From positions 1 to 34,505 of the forward strand of contig CAKQME010000018.1 in NCBI GenBank assembly GCA_934254815.1: a stretch of 34,505 bases of DNA. The letters run 5' to 3'. The notes beneath the pieces are model-generated. The model had not been told where the DNA came from. It saw only the letters and a program-made list of their open reading frames with translations, and made no database searches. Below, one piece after another: positions 1 to 9,001 of the stretch. The position numbers and the translations under genes are program-made. The number at the start of each line of letters is the position of its first letter. The first letter of the stretch is position 1. The DNA is from an uncultured Clostridia bacterium (GTDB taxonomy: Bacteria > Bacillota > Clostridia > Christensenellales > Borkfalkiaceae).

Positions 1-230
1 TCAGAATGACATATTTTATTTATTTTTTCTGTCATATTGAGCGTTAGCGAAATATCCCACTGTATCAAGTAGTCCGTTCTTATTCGGTGGGATTCTTCGG
101 CAGAGCCTCAGAATGACATATTTTATTTATTTTTTCTGTCATATTGAGCGTTAGCGAAATATCCCACTGTATCAAGTAGTCCGTCCTTATTTAGTGGGAT
201 TCTTCGGCAGAGCCTCAGAATGACACAAAA
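1..230. repeat. Tandem foldback repeat array, 107-bp period
   Basis: Two complete copies lie at 31-117 and 138-224, preceded by the tail of a third (1-10). Each copy starts with GTCATATTGAGCG and ends with CAGAATGAC. The two ends form imperfect inverted arms of about 30 bp (GTCATATTGAGCG..GCGAAATATCCCAC against the complement of GTGGGATTCTTCGGC..CAGAATGAC), so each unit can fold into a long hairpin. Copies are joined by an AT-rich linker of about 20 bp. The same family recurs at 14394-14493, 24287-24645 and 34131-34505. No open reading frame lies inside, so this is a non-coding, MITE-like or REP-like element. Confidence 0.9.
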
Positions 231-257
231 AAGTAAATACAATTAACATGATAAAAT

Positions 258-291
258 AACCGCGACGGCAATTTTAATTGCCGTCGCGGTT
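258..291 (-). terminator. Rho-independent terminator of the nifS-nifU unit
   Basis: A perfect 16-bp inverted repeat (258-273 with 276-291) with a 2-base centre lies directly downstream of the nifU stop on the minus strand. The following minus-strand bases are T-rich (ATTTTATC). The position and GC-rich stem fit an intrinsic terminator, although the T tract is interrupted. Confidence 0.8.
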
Positions 292-295
292 TCGT

Positions 296-697
296 TTATA
301 CATATTTGGGGTCTTCTTCTTTTACTATGCCCTTTTGCTTATTGCGGTAATCGTCGATAGCCGCTTTTATAGCTTCTTCGGCAAGTACCGAACAGTGTAT
401 CTTCTGCGGGGGTAAACCCTCAAGCTCTTCGACTACTCGTTTATTAGTGAGCTTTAACGCCTCTTCAACGGTCATTCCCTTTACCATTTCGGTCGCGGTT
501 GACGAAGTGGCTATCGCCGCCGCGCAGCCGAACGTCTTGAATTTCGCGTCGGTTATAACGTCGTTGTCTATTTTCAAAGTTATCTGCATTATATCTCCGC
601 AAGCCGCGTTACCAACTTTGCCGAGTCCGTCGTAATTTTCTACTTCTCCTACGTTCTTGGGGTTTTTGAACGCTTCCATTACTTTTTCGTTATACAT
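296..697 (-). CDS. nifU: NifU/IscU-like iron-sulfur cluster scaffold protein
   Basis: Cytoplasmic scaffold on which [Fe-S] clusters are assembled from sulfur delivered by the cysteine desulfurase encoded just upstream. At 133 residues it corresponds to the IscU / NifU N-terminal domain alone. The three conserved cysteines are visible: C33 in the AACGD motif (with D35), C58 in FGCAA and C102 in KIHCSV. The start is ATG at 697, preceded by AAGGAG. It overlaps the 3' end of nifS by 8 bp, so the two are probably translationally coupled. There is no C-terminal Nfu domain or ferredoxin-like middle domain. The family assignment is secure; the acceptor proteins cannot be read from sequence. Confidence 0.96.
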   Translation of the reverse strand: MYNEKVMEAFKNPKNVGEVENYDGLGKVGNAACGDIMQITLKIDNDVITDAKFKTFGCAAAIATSSTATEMVKGMTVEEALKLTNKRVVEELEGLPPQKIHCSVLAEEAIKAAIDDYRNKQKGIVKEEDPKYV

Positions 698-1877
698 TTT
701 TAACTTCTCCTTTTAAATTGAATAACGGCGACATTGCGCGAAGTCTCGCGACTATCTCTTTAAGCTTGTCCACCGTATAATCGACTTCTTCGACGGTATT
801 TTCTTTACCGAAAGTAAATCTTATCGAGCCGTGAGCGACTTCTTCGGGAACTCCGCAGGCAAGCAGAACGTGCGACGGTTCGAGCGAACCCGACGAACAA
901 GCCGAACCCGACGAAACCGCGATGCCCGCAAGGTCGAGACTGAACAGTATCGACTCTCCCTCGATATACTCGAACGAAAAATCGGCGTTGTTGGGCAATC
1001 TCTTGTTGCCGTCTTTAGGTCCGTTAAGCTTGACGTAAGGTATTTCGTTTAAAACTCTCGAAATAAATCTGTCGCGGAGCGAAGAAACGTATTTTCTGTC
1101 TTCCGCGATAGTCTCTTTGGTAAGTCTTAACGCTTCCGCAAAACCGACTACGCCCGGAACGTTTGTCGTTCCGCCTCTTCTCATTCTCTCCTGATGACCG
1201 CCCGATATAAGCCTTGCAAGCGGAACGCCCGTTCTTATATACAACGCGCCCATTCCCTTAGGTCCGTTGAATTTATGCGACGAAAAACTCATAAGGTCGA
1301 CGCCTAAATCGTCGACGTCGATATCCAGCGCGCCCATTGCCTGTACGGCGTCGGTAAACACTTCTATTCCGTGTTCTTTAGCGATCTTAACTATCTCTTT
1401 GATAGGTTCTATCGTGCCGACTTCGTTATTCGCCGCCATTACCGCTATAAGTATCGTATCGGGGCGAATCGAACGTTTAAGTTCTTCGAGGTCGATAAAG
1501 CCCTCGTTATCAACGCCGATATACGAAAATTCGAAACCGTCTTTTTCGAGTTCGTGAGCGGTGGTGAGCATTGCCGCGTGTTCTATTTTGGAAATTATAA
1601 CGTGTTTGCCTTTATGTTCAAGGGCTTTGCACGTTCCGCGAAGCGCCCAGTTGTCGCTCTCCGTTCCGCCCGAGGTGAAATACACTTCCGACGGCTTTGC
1701 GCCTATCAACTTTGCGATTGTGTCGCGCGCTTCGTCGACGGCTTCCTGAGCTTTTCTGCCGTAGCCGTGCTGACTGTTGGGGTTTCCGTATACTTCGGTG
1801 AAGTACGGAAGCATTTTCTTTACAACTCTGTCGTCGACCCTCGTGGTCGCGGCGTGATCGAGATAAATTTCCTGCAT
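690..1877 (-). CDS. nifS: Cysteine desulfurase, NifS/IscS type (group I)
   Basis: Pyridoxal-phosphate enzyme that takes sulfur from cysteine, releasing alanine, and passes it as a persulfide to the NifU scaffold. At 395 residues it has normal length. Visible residues: H100 in KIEHAA (stacks on PLP), D176 in FTDAVQ, the PLP lysine K202 in SSHKFNGPKG, and the catalytic C327 in SSGSACSSG, whose long loop marks group I desulfurases. The start is ATG at 1877 behind AAAGAGG. It follows the Rrf2 gene by 42 bp, and that gap contains a short GC-rich hairpin (1891-1914) next to the ribosome binding site. The operon order regulator-nifS-nifU is typical of Clostridia. Confidence 0.97.
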   Translation of the reverse strand: MQEIYLDHAATTRVDDRVVKKMLPYFTEVYGNPNSQHGYGRKAQEAVDEARDTIAKLIGAKPSEVYFTSGGTESDNWALRGTCKALEHKGKHVIISKIEHAAMLTTAHELEKDGFEFSYIGVDNEGFIDLEELKRSIRPDTILIAVMAANNEVGTIEPIKEIVKIAKEHGIEVFTDAVQAMGALDIDVDDLGVDLMSFSSHKFNGPKGMGALYIRTGVPLARLISGGHQERMRRGGTTNVPGVVGFAEALRLTKETIAEDRKYVSSLRDRFISRVLNEIPYVKLNGPKDGNKRLPNNADFSFEYIEGESILFSLDLAGIAVSSGSACSSGSLEPSHVLLACGVPEEVAHGSIRFTFGKENTVEEVDYTVDKLKEIVARLRAMSPLFNLKGEVKNV

Positions 1878-1919
1878 AATATATATCCTCTTTCCGCGGC
1901 GATACTCCGCGAAAAATTT

Positions 1920-2309
1920 TTAAACTTTACCCGAAACGATATCTTTAAGGCTTACGCCGTCTAAAATATCGTTTATTCCGTCGAACAATTTTTTCCACAG
2001 CGCGCTTGACGGACAGCAGCAACCCTGTTTATTTACGCAACCGATAATCTCCATATTATCCTCTTCGAGCGCGCGCACGATTTCGCCCATTTTTATCTCT
2101 TCGGCGGGCTTTGCAAGCGTATATCCGCCGTTAGTACCGCGCGTCGACGCGATTGCGCCCGTAGAAATAAGTATTCTCAGCACTTTTTCGAGATACTTGC
2201 TCGATACGCCCGTATATTTCTCAAGTTCCTTAGCGGAAAGACAATCGTTTTTCGCGGCTAATAGACTTAAAACCTGTACGCCGTAATGAGTTTTTGAAGA
2301 TATTTTCAT
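1920..2309 (-). CDS. Rrf2-family (IscR-like) transcriptional regulator
   Basis: Winged-helix regulator of 129 residues heading the nifS-nifU operon, so it probably senses iron-sulfur status and represses its own operon. The N-terminal part holds the helix-turn-helix (about 25-47, with SSKYLEKVL) and the wing (TRGTNGGYTLAK, 56-67). A cysteine cluster, C91 and C97-C98-C99, sits where IscR-type proteins bind a [2Fe-2S] cluster. The spacing differs from the E. coli IscR pattern because three cysteines are consecutive; C23 is an additional cysteine. A consensus promoter and a palindromic operator lie immediately upstream. IscR is the likeliest role, but Rrf2 proteins of cysteine or redox control look similar. 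Confidence 0.92.
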   Translation of the reverse strand: MKISSKTHYGVQVLSLLAAKNDCLSAKELEKYTGVSSKYLEKVLRILISTGAIASTRGTNGGYTLAKPAEEIKMGEIVRALEEDNMEIIGCVNKQGCCCPSSALWKKLFDGINDILDGVSLKDIVSGKV

Positions 2310-2322
2310 CGATTCACCTAAT

Positions 2323-2341
2323 TCCTACCCGTCAGGTAGGA
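2323..2341. promoter_or_regulatory. Palindromic operator of the Rrf2-nifS-nifU operon
   Basis: Perfect 7-bp inverted repeat TCCTACC / GGTAGGA with a 5-bp centre. It lies between the -10 box (2353-2358) and the start codon, around +4 to +24 of the expected transcript, where a bound repressor would block initiation or escape. This is the natural candidate for autoregulation by the Rrf2 protein. The assignment rests on position and symmetry only. Confidence 0.65.
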
Positions 2342-2352
2342 TATCCGACAAT

Positions 2353-2381
2353 ATTATAATACCCGAAAAAGTCTTTGTCAA
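2353..2381 (-). promoter_or_regulatory. Consensus sigma-A promoter of the Rrf2-nifS-nifU operon
   Basis: On the minus strand, TTGACA (2381-2376) and TATAAT (2358-2353) are both perfect and separated by exactly 17 bp. The start codon of the Rrf2 gene is 44 bp beyond the -10. Such a strong promoter fits a unit that is held down by a repressor. Confidence 0.85.
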
Positions 2382-2394
2382 ACGTTTTCGGGTA
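2360..2394 (-). terminator. Possible terminator of the carbohydrate operon, overlapping the next promoter
   Basis: 10-bp inverted repeat TACCCGAAAA (2360-2369) / TTTTCGGGTA (2385-2394) with a 15-base loop, 16 bp after the stop of the hydrolase gene. It is the only stem at the end of that long operon. The -35 of the Rrf2 promoter lies in the loop and the -10 directly beside the stem. The T tract is poor, so it could instead be a protein-binding site. Confidence 0.45.
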
Positions 2395-2409
2395 AAATTT
2401 TATTATTTT

Positions 2410-4524
2410 CTAAGCAAATTCCGCTTTGTAGCCCGACCTGTACAACTCTATTCCGAAATTGTTATACTGCACGCCGCCTTTTTCTTTCCAGTCGGCGTAA
2501 TTAAAATCGTCGACAGAGAAATGTTTCAGATAAAATCTGACGTATATTTTATCCTTTCCGAACGCATGCTTTGTCAGGTTGACGTCGGCTTCGATTATAC
2601 AGTCGGAATTATCGAGATTATGCGTAACTATATAACCGTTTCCGTTTTCGTCTTTGTTATCTTCGTTGAGGTCGTAAATTTTTTCGAAGTTCTTATTATC
2701 GTAAGAGTATTCTATAAACAAATTCGCGCCGAGTTCGTTCGCGCCCGAGTTCGTCTTATCCGAGTTCCACCAGTAAATTCCGCCCATATGCGCGTAACGC
2801 GCTTTGAAATTAACGTTCAGTCGTTTTATATATTCGCCGCTGTCCGCGGAAATTTCATAGGTTATATATCCTTCGCCCGCGTCCATATTATGTTGCATAA
2901 CCGTTGCGGGCAACAATGCCTCGGCGTAATTTATATTTCCCGATTTATCGTGATTCGTGACGTGGTAATACTCGAAAACGTTACTGTTTTCAACCGTCTT
3001 GCCGCCCGCGGTGAAATCGTCGTTTATATCAGCCGCGCGGACGGTAGGTATTTTATCTATTTCCTCGTCGGTAGGCGTTACGGATTTTTTACCCGCGAAA
3101 ATATACGAGCACACCTGTTTATCGCCGTATTTTATACTTACGAACGCGTTCGCCGCTTCGGGAATATCCAGCTCGTATTCGGGGCTATCTCCGTCTTTGA
3201 CCGCGACGGTTTTATTTCTCCAGCTTGCCGCTCCGTTCGTCTCGGTTGCGGCGGTATAATAAAGAGTGATCGAATCGACCCGCGCTCCGCCGTAAACCCT
3301 GTATGTGAGTTTCGGGTTTTTTATATCGGGCGAAGAAGTAATTTCCACAAACTCCGCCGTTTTATCCTTAATCGCGAATTTGGCGAAATCGTACAGATTC
3401 TCTTCGTTTGCGCCGACTTCCTGACTATGCGGAAAATCAAACTTATACGCGACCGCTCCGTTTGAGGCTTCGGAACAACGGCTCGCTATATCCATAGAAA
3501 AGAACGGATCTGCGGTAGACGTTACGAAAAAAGTTTTGCACTTCGATTGGGATAAAGCCGCCAAAGTATCCCACCGCCTGCGCATAATTTCGCCCGTCTC
3601 TTCGTCGTTAGTCGCCGTATAAGGCGATTTAAACTCGTTTTTAAGCCCCGAACACGATTCGGAAAGAGTTATTCCGCCGTATACGGGCATCGCGAAAGTA
3701 AACCTGTCGTCATAACCTATCACCGACGCCGTGACGACGCTGCCCCAGGAAATACCCGTAACGCCAATCTTTCCGACGTCTACGCAATCGAAAGACGAAA
3801 TAAGCGAAGCCGCCGCGATAACCGCCGACGTCGCGTGATAAAACCATTGATTTTCAAGAGGTTGTCTGCCGTCTCCGAACGCCGCGTTCGACGGACCTGC
3901 GGTATATTTTGAACTTTCCGCGTAGCGGTTTCTCTCCTTATGGAAAGTCGTATCGGCGTTACAGATACCCTCGGTAGGTTCGCCGCCCTCGACGTCTAAA
4001 CTGATAGCCGCAAAGCCGCGGTCGTTCCACATTTTTACCCATTCGGGTACGGCGGTGCCTATCGCGCCGTGTACGAGAACTATCGCGGGTACTTTATGTT
4101 GTTTATCAGCGTTTTTCGGGAAGCCTATATACGCCGCGACCCTCGTCTTTTTACCGTTGTATTTTACGGGCGAAGTGAAAAACAAACCCTTTACCCCGTC
4201 GGTATTTTCGCCGCCGAAATCGAGCGACGGCTCGTAATTATATTCGGGAGTTTTCCACAATTCGTCGGGATAAACCACGTCCCCGCCCTTATAGGTCTGT
4301 CCGTCGGTTTTTATCTCTCTTCCGTCATCCGACGGAGCGTCGTCGCCGCGTTCGGAAGAACTTTCCGACCCGCTTTCGGTTGAATCGTCGTCACGGCGGC
4401 TATCTGAATTTTCGATATCCGAACAACTATCGTAATCTTCCGACTGTTTTACGTTACCCGCGCACGAAACCGCGCCGAGCGTAATTACAGCCGATAAAAA
4501 CACGCATATAATACCATTTCTCAT
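2410..4524 (-). CDS. Secreted lipoprotein alpha/beta-hydrolase (carbohydrate-esterase-like) with C-terminal beta-sandwich module
   Basis: 704 residues. The signal peptide ends in a lipobox (AVSC, C21), followed by an acidic Ser/Asp-rich linker (about 27-70) that would hold the enzyme away from the membrane. The catalytic domain (about 110-390) is a DLH / acetyl-xylan-esterase-like alpha/beta-hydrolase: oxyanion motif HGAIG (152-156), nucleophile S259 in GISWG, probable acid D339 in STADPF, and H366 in FPHSQ. The C-terminal part (about 495-695) resembles beta-sandwich modules in the proteins at 10746-14327, 19227-22136 and 22185-24050. It is the last gene of the glycan operon, 43 bp after GH31, with a good AAAGGAG site. 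Ester removal from a glycan is inferred from context; a peptidase role is less likely. Confidence 0.8.
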   Translation of the reverse strand: MRNGIICVFLSAVITLGAVSCAGNVKQSEDYDSCSDIENSDSRRDDDSTESGSESSSERGDDAPSDDGREIKTDGQTYKGGDVVYPDELWKTPEYNYEPSLDFGGENTDGVKGLFFTSPVKYNGKKTRVAAYIGFPKNADKQHKVPAIVLVHGAIGTAVPEWVKMWNDRGFAAISLDVEGGEPTEGICNADTTFHKERNRYAESSKYTAGPSNAAFGDGRQPLENQWFYHATSAVIAAASLISSFDCVDVGKIGVTGISWGSVVTASVIGYDDRFTFAMPVYGGITLSESCSGLKNEFKSPYTATNDEETGEIMRRRWDTLAALSQSKCKTFFVTSTADPFFSMDIASRCSEASNGAVAYKFDFPHSQEVGANEENLYDFAKFAIKDKTAEFVEITSSPDIKNPKLTYRVYGGARVDSITLYYTAATETNGAASWRNKTVAVKDGDSPEYELDIPEAANAFVSIKYGDKQVCSYIFAGKKSVTPTDEEIDKIPTVRAADINDDFTAGGKTVENSNVFEYYHVTNHDKSGNINYAEALLPATVMQHNMDAGEGYITYEISADSGEYIKRLNVNFKARYAHMGGIYWWNSDKTNSGANELGANLFIEYSYDNKNFEKIYDLNEDNKDENGNGYIVTHNLDNSDCIIEADVNLTKHAFGKDKIYVRFYLKHFSVDDFNYADWKEKGGVQYNNFGIELYRSGYKAEFA

Positions 4525-4567
4525 CTTTTCTCCTTTCTTCCTCGCAGTTCTCTTCGGATAACTTCGG

Positions 4568-6952
4568 TTATAAAGTCTCCGTAAGTCTGGCTTTGACGGA
4601 ATCGCTTACTTTGACGTATTTCATTATCTCTTTGAACTCTTCTATCGTCCCGGCGCGCATTAACGGCAGATAACAGTTCATCTGTTTATCGGGGTTATCC
4701 CCCTCTGCGCTCTCCAACTCTTCGGCAGCGCGCAATTTTAATTTTTCAAGCTCGGTCAACGGCTTTTTATTTATTGTTATTTTGTAAACCTTTCGGGAAT
4801 CGTAATCGAATATAACGGATAATCTGTCTTCATACGGAGCTTCAAAGCCGACGGGTTTTCCGTCCGCCGTCACCGTTATTTCGCCCTCGCGGATATTTTC
4901 GAATATTACTTTTATAATTCTGTTTTCGGGTATAACCGCTCTGTCGCCCGTAGAACTTATTTCAATCGTCTGCTTGTCTTTTTCGCCTTTCATAGTGAAA
5001 ATCGTCTCGGCAGACTTCTTTCCGTCGTCTTCGAACAACGTGAAATACCCGTCGCCCGAATACGCTTTAACAATGAGTTTTTCGGGGTTTTTTATCGAAT
5101 TTCCTTTATCGCCCGAAGTTACTATAACGCCGCCTGCCTTTACCAGCACGGGTATGCTTTCGAGTCTGCGCAGCAGCACTTTCAACTTGCCGCCGCTCCC
5201 GGCTTTATACTCGTCGCGGGTGAACATATCCGTCCACTTCCCCTCCGGTATCCATACTTCGGTATGCGCGTATCCGTCTTTTTCAAGCGGAGTTATCACG
5301 GGCGCGACGACGACGTTTCCGCCGAACAGGTATTCGGCGCGTTTATCGTAAGCCCGTTCTTCGTTAGGGTATTCGTAATACAACGGTTCTACAACGGCGT
5401 TCCCGCGCTCGTTACACATTTTATCGAGCGAATAAAGGTGCGGTATCAGGCTGTGCCTTAGCCTTAACCACTCTTCGGCTATCATTCCCGTTCCGTTTTT
5501 GTAATACCACGGTTCTTTGGTTACGGGTACTACGTCGGAGCTGTGCAAACGCATTATCGGGTTGAAAACCCCGAATTGTATATGCCTTAAATACAGTTGG
5601 AAATCGGTTTTGCCGAGCATATGCCCGCCTATATCGTGCGACCACCAACTATAGCCGACGTTGCTCGCCGTATAGGTGAAATACGGCAGATAGGCAAGCG
5701 TTCGCCAGGTAGTGAACGTATCGCCGGAAAACCCTACGGTGTAGCGGTGCGAGCCTACGCCCGCATAGCGCGACAATATAAGCCCGCGTTCGTTTTTCGC
5801 GGCGTTATCGGCGTAATGGTAATGATTGAGCGCCCAGAGCGGATCTAAGCCTTTGACTTCGGAAGTCGTACCCTGTTGCCAATCCACCCACCAGAAATCC
5901 ACTCCGTCTTTTTCGTTCTTGTCTATTATGCGTCTGAAATACGCGGAAATGAACTTCGGGTCGGAAAAATCAAAAGCTATACGTTTGCCGGTATCGGGGT
6001 CTATACCCATATCGGCGGCGAAATCGCGGTAACAGTCCTCCCACCATCTTACTCCGTCGGCGGGGTGAAGATTGAGCGTGACTTTAAGCCCGCGTTTATG
6101 GAGTTCTTTAAGAAAAGTTTTATGATCGGGGAAGAGTTTCGTATTCCAGCTGAAACCGGTCCAGCCGTTGTTACCGCCGTAAAACGGAGTATTTCTGCCC
6201 GAAGCCGTAATGCCTTTTTCTTCGTCGACATGCAGCGAATAATGCCAGTCCATATCGATAGTGGCGACGGTCAAAGGCACGTTATGCTCGTCGAAACGGT
6301 TTAAAAGCCGCAGATAATCTTTATCAGAATAGGGATAAAATCTGCTCCACCAGTTGCCGAGCGCAAATCTCGGCACGAGCGGAACTTTACCCGTTACGGT
6401 ATACAGCGCAGCCACCGCGCCGCGGTAGTCTTTGCCGTAAACGAAGATATATTCGTCGGTTCCGTCCGCGGTCTCTCCGTTTACACGCCCGTCAAAATCG
6501 AGCGACAATGCCGAAGAATCGTCGATCACCGCTACGCCCGAACGCGAACACACGCCCACCCCTAAATTTATTTTGCGACGGGCGTGTTTGCCGAAATCGA
6601 CCTTATATCCGCCGTCGCACACGTCGAGCGTGCGACACGTTCCGCCGAGGTTTCCGTCGTTGGTTATCGGCTTTTCTTCGCCGTCGATAATCACGCGGCA
6701 ATCTCTCAACTTTCTCTTTAAAACAAGTTTTACGCACTCCGTCGTTATAACGCAGGTTTCGTCGCTCGTTTCTACCGAAAATTTCACTTTCGGCATATCG
6801 CGGCAGAGTACGGTCTGGGTCGCGTTATCGCGGAATTTCTTTTTTTTACTTTTTTCCAGCCTGAAAAGGCGGCTTGCGAGCGCGGTTATTCTGTAGTCGC
6901 GCCACAAAACCGTATTCTCTTCGATTGCCTTAGCGCGTTTGTCGTAATTCAT
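4568..6952 (-). CDS. Glycoside hydrolase family 31 enzyme (alpha-glucosidase/alpha-xylosidase type)
   Basis: Retaining exo-acting alpha-glycosidase of 794 residues without a signal peptide, so cytoplasmic. It would trim imported oligosaccharides. The GH31 barrel starts with ALGNWWSRFYPY (197-208) and TIDMDW (231-236). The nucleophile is D357 in FWWVDWQQG and the acid/base is D411 in GFSGDTFTTW; the WWSHDIGGH motif (436-444) follows. The C-terminal beta domains are followed by about 60 mostly helical residues. The WWVDWQQG form of the nucleophile motif differs from the WxDMNE of classical alpha-glucosidases, so the substrate cannot be named. The gene lies 18 bp after GH36 and is preceded by AAAGGA. 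Confidence 0.92.
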   Translation of the reverse strand: MNYDKRAKAIEENTVLWRDYRITALASRLFRLEKSKKKKFRDNATQTVLCRDMPKVKFSVETSDETCVITTECVKLVLKRKLRDCRVIIDGEEKPITNDGNLGGTCRTLDVCDGGYKVDFGKHARRKINLGVGVCSRSGVAVIDDSSALSLDFDGRVNGETADGTDEYIFVYGKDYRGAVAALYTVTGKVPLVPRFALGNWWSRFYPYSDKDYLRLLNRFDEHNVPLTVATIDMDWHYSLHVDEEKGITASGRNTPFYGGNNGWTGFSWNTKLFPDHKTFLKELHKRGLKVTLNLHPADGVRWWEDCYRDFAADMGIDPDTGKRIAFDFSDPKFISAYFRRIIDKNEKDGVDFWWVDWQQGTTSEVKGLDPLWALNHYHYADNAAKNERGLILSRYAGVGSHRYTVGFSGDTFTTWRTLAYLPYFTYTASNVGYSWWSHDIGGHMLGKTDFQLYLRHIQFGVFNPIMRLHSSDVVPVTKEPWYYKNGTGMIAEEWLRLRHSLIPHLYSLDKMCNERGNAVVEPLYYEYPNEERAYDKRAEYLFGGNVVVAPVITPLEKDGYAHTEVWIPEGKWTDMFTRDEYKAGSGGKLKVLLRRLESIPVLVKAGGVIVTSGDKGNSIKNPEKLIVKAYSGDGYFTLFEDDGKKSAETIFTMKGEKDKQTIEISSTGDRAVIPENRIIKVIFENIREGEITVTADGKPVGFEAPYEDRLSVIFDYDSRKVYKITINKKPLTELEKLKLRAAEELESAEGDNPDKQMNCYLPLMRAGTIEEFKEIMKYVKVSDSVKARLTETL

Positions 6953-6970
6953 AACGTAATTCCTTTTATA

Positions 6971-9001
6971 TTATCTCGTAAGTTCGAGCAGTCTTGCGGA
7001 TTTCCCGCAACCGAAGTTCGCCGTCAGTTTGCCGCCCGTATAGGAGTAACCGAAATTCTTTAATCCGTCGGGGTATATAAGTCTGCAATTTTTAAACCCG
7101 TATTTCGTCAGGTCGATATCCCCGCTCGCTTTATCTTCGGACGTATTCCACACGGAAAGATACGCTTTATCGCCCGCTTCGTCTATTATGCCGAGCGAAT
7201 ACACGCCCTCGTAAAACATACCCTTTCTGCCCGACGGATAAATCGGGTATCCGCTTTTTATATGTTCGTAAATCGACTTATAAACGGCTATTCCCTCTTT
7301 TATCAATTTGAAATTGAGTTCGTCCGCCTGATCGATTTTTCCCGAAAGATACATCGCGCCGGACATCGCGTTCACCATATTATAAGCCGTCTGTTCGCCG
7401 CTTTTAAATTCCGCGAGTTTATCTTCGGGAATATGTTCGAGCGACAAATCGTCGTAGTACAGCGGAACGGGGTACGCCCATATTCCCGCCTTTTCGGGTT
7501 GCATAAACGCAAGACTTCCGCTTAATATCGAGGTATAATAAACGTAGTTTTCCTGATCGGAGGTAGACTGAATTTCGAAATGCCCCAACGTTCCGCTATC
7601 CGACCGCATCGCTCCCGAACCGCAGTTTTCTATCGTAAGATCGGGGTGGCGAACGCGCAATTCGTCTATAAACGACAGAAAGGCGCGGCTGTTTTCCACA
7701 AGCCCCTCGGCAGGGCTTTCGCCGTAAATCGTCGTACCTACCGCCGCGTTGTTGTTATGGTCGTTTTTTATAAACCTTACGCCCGCTTTATACATTTCGT
7801 CGACGCGTTCGAAAAGGTAATTTCTGAGCTTTTCGGATCGCATATTCGCAAGCGGTCTGTTCGGCGTGACCAAGCCGCCGTTACGCGTAAGAAATATATC
7901 GTCGCCCAGCGTTGCGGCAAGCGACACAGGCACTGTTTCGAACTCGAACCACACGCCGATTTTCATTCCGTTATCCGCTATACGCTTAAAAATCGTTTTA
8001 AGCCCGCCCGTAAATTTTGCGTCGTCGGCATACCACAAGCCCTGAGCTTTCGCCCAGCCGTCGTCTATACAGAAAACGTCCGCGCCGACTTTCGCCGCCG
8101 CGTCTATAAGCGGCTCTAACCTCGCGCTGTTTTCCTGCGCCCAGTTACAATTCATAAAGTCGTTGAACACGAGTTCGCAGCCGTTTTTCGCGACCGACGT
8201 CTTACGTTTATATTTATCCAATCTGCGCACGGCTTCTTCGAAACCGCCGTCAGTCACGCCGTATACGGCGCAAGCCGATATGAATTCGTCGCCCGCATTC
8301 ATCTTTTTATAAAAGCCGAGTCTTTCGTCAACTCCGCCTTTTATCGACAAAAATCGCGAATGTTCGCCGCTGCATACATACACTTCGATAAACCAGCTGC
8401 CCTCGGGCTGCAACTCGAAATAATAGCACTTGTCGCGCTTTTTATCTTCGATTATTACAAGCGGATAATACGCGCCCGTCGTCCAGCTCGACACGGAGTC
8501 GATTCTGAAAACCGACTTTTCCCACCAATGTACGGTGGCGGAATACGCGCCGAGTTCGTAGGGCGTAGCAGTTCTCCACTGTCCCTCGCCCTGCCATTTA
8601 TTAAGGCAATAATGCACGGCGACGCTACCGTCGTAAAGGCGTTTATAAAAGTTTTCGGTTTCGTAACACACGCCGTTTAAATTGACGGCGGCTTCGGTAA
8701 GTATATGTCCGCCGCTTAAAGCTTTTACCGACGTAATCTGTTTTACGGAACCCTCGGTATAGTTAAACGTCGCTTTTACTTCGGTATCCTTTCCGTTTGC
8801 CGTATATACGACTTCCGCGCCGTCGGCAACGTCGCTTTTTTCTTTGAACGTAAGCGACGTGGATATTCCCGTCAACGGGTTTTTATCCAGTTGAGCTTCC
8901 GTTTCGCCGTCGAACGCCACGGCTACGTTTGTAAAACCGAACGCAAAGTTTTCGTAATCTTCCAACAGCAATTCGCCGTACTCGTTGAAATTCTTCTTCA
9001 T
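6971..9001 (-). CDS. Glycoside hydrolase family 36 enzyme (alpha-galactosidase / alpha-N-acetylgalactosaminidase type)
   Basis: 676 residues with no signal peptide, so a cytoplasmic retaining alpha-glycosidase. An N-terminal beta-supersandwich (about 1-265) precedes the barrel. The nucleophile is D414 in FIKNDHNN, equivalent to the YIKWDMNR motif of GH36, and the acid/base is D482 in IQSTSDQEN following ENCGSGAMR (458-466). VFCIDDGW (309-316) is the usual early barrel motif. K412-N413 replaces the KW of classical alpha-galactosidases, so specificity is open. The start ATG overlaps the stop of the GH28-like gene as ATGA, pointing to translational coupling, since only a weak ribosome site is present. 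Raffinose synthases are related but unlikely in a bacterium. Confidence 0.93.
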   Translation of the reverse strand: MKKNFNEYGELLLEDYENFAFGFTNVAVAFDGETEAQLDKNPLTGISTSLTFKEKSDVADGAEVVYTANGKDTEVKATFNYTEGSVKQITSVKALSGGHILTEAAVNLNGVCYETENFYKRLYDGSVAVHYCLNKWQGEGQWRTATPYELGAYSATVHWWEKSVFRIDSVSSWTTGAYYPLVIIEDKKRDKCYYFELQPEGSWFIEVYVCSGEHSRFLSIKGGVDERLGFYKKMNAGDEFISACAVYGVTDGGFEEAVRRLDKYKRKTSVAKNGCELVFNDFMNCNWAQENSARLEPLIDAAAKVGADVFCIDDGWAKAQGLWYADDAKFTGGLKTIFKRIADNGMKIGVWFEFETVPVSLAATLGDDIFLTRNGGLVTPNRPLANMRSEKLRNYLFERVDEMYKAGVRFIKNDHNNNAAVGTTIYGESPAEGLVENSRAFLSFIDELRVRHPDLTIENCGSGAMRSDSGTLGHFEIQSTSDQENYVYYTSILSGSLAFMQPEKAGIWAYPVPLYYDDLSLEHIPEDKLAEFKSGEQTAYNMVNAMSGAMYLSGKIDQADELNFKLIKEGIAVYKSIYEHIKSGYPIYPSGRKGMFYEGVYSLGIIDEAGDKAYLSVWNTSEDKASGDIDLTKYGFKNCRLIYPDGLKNFGYSYTGGKLTANFGCGKSARLLELTR

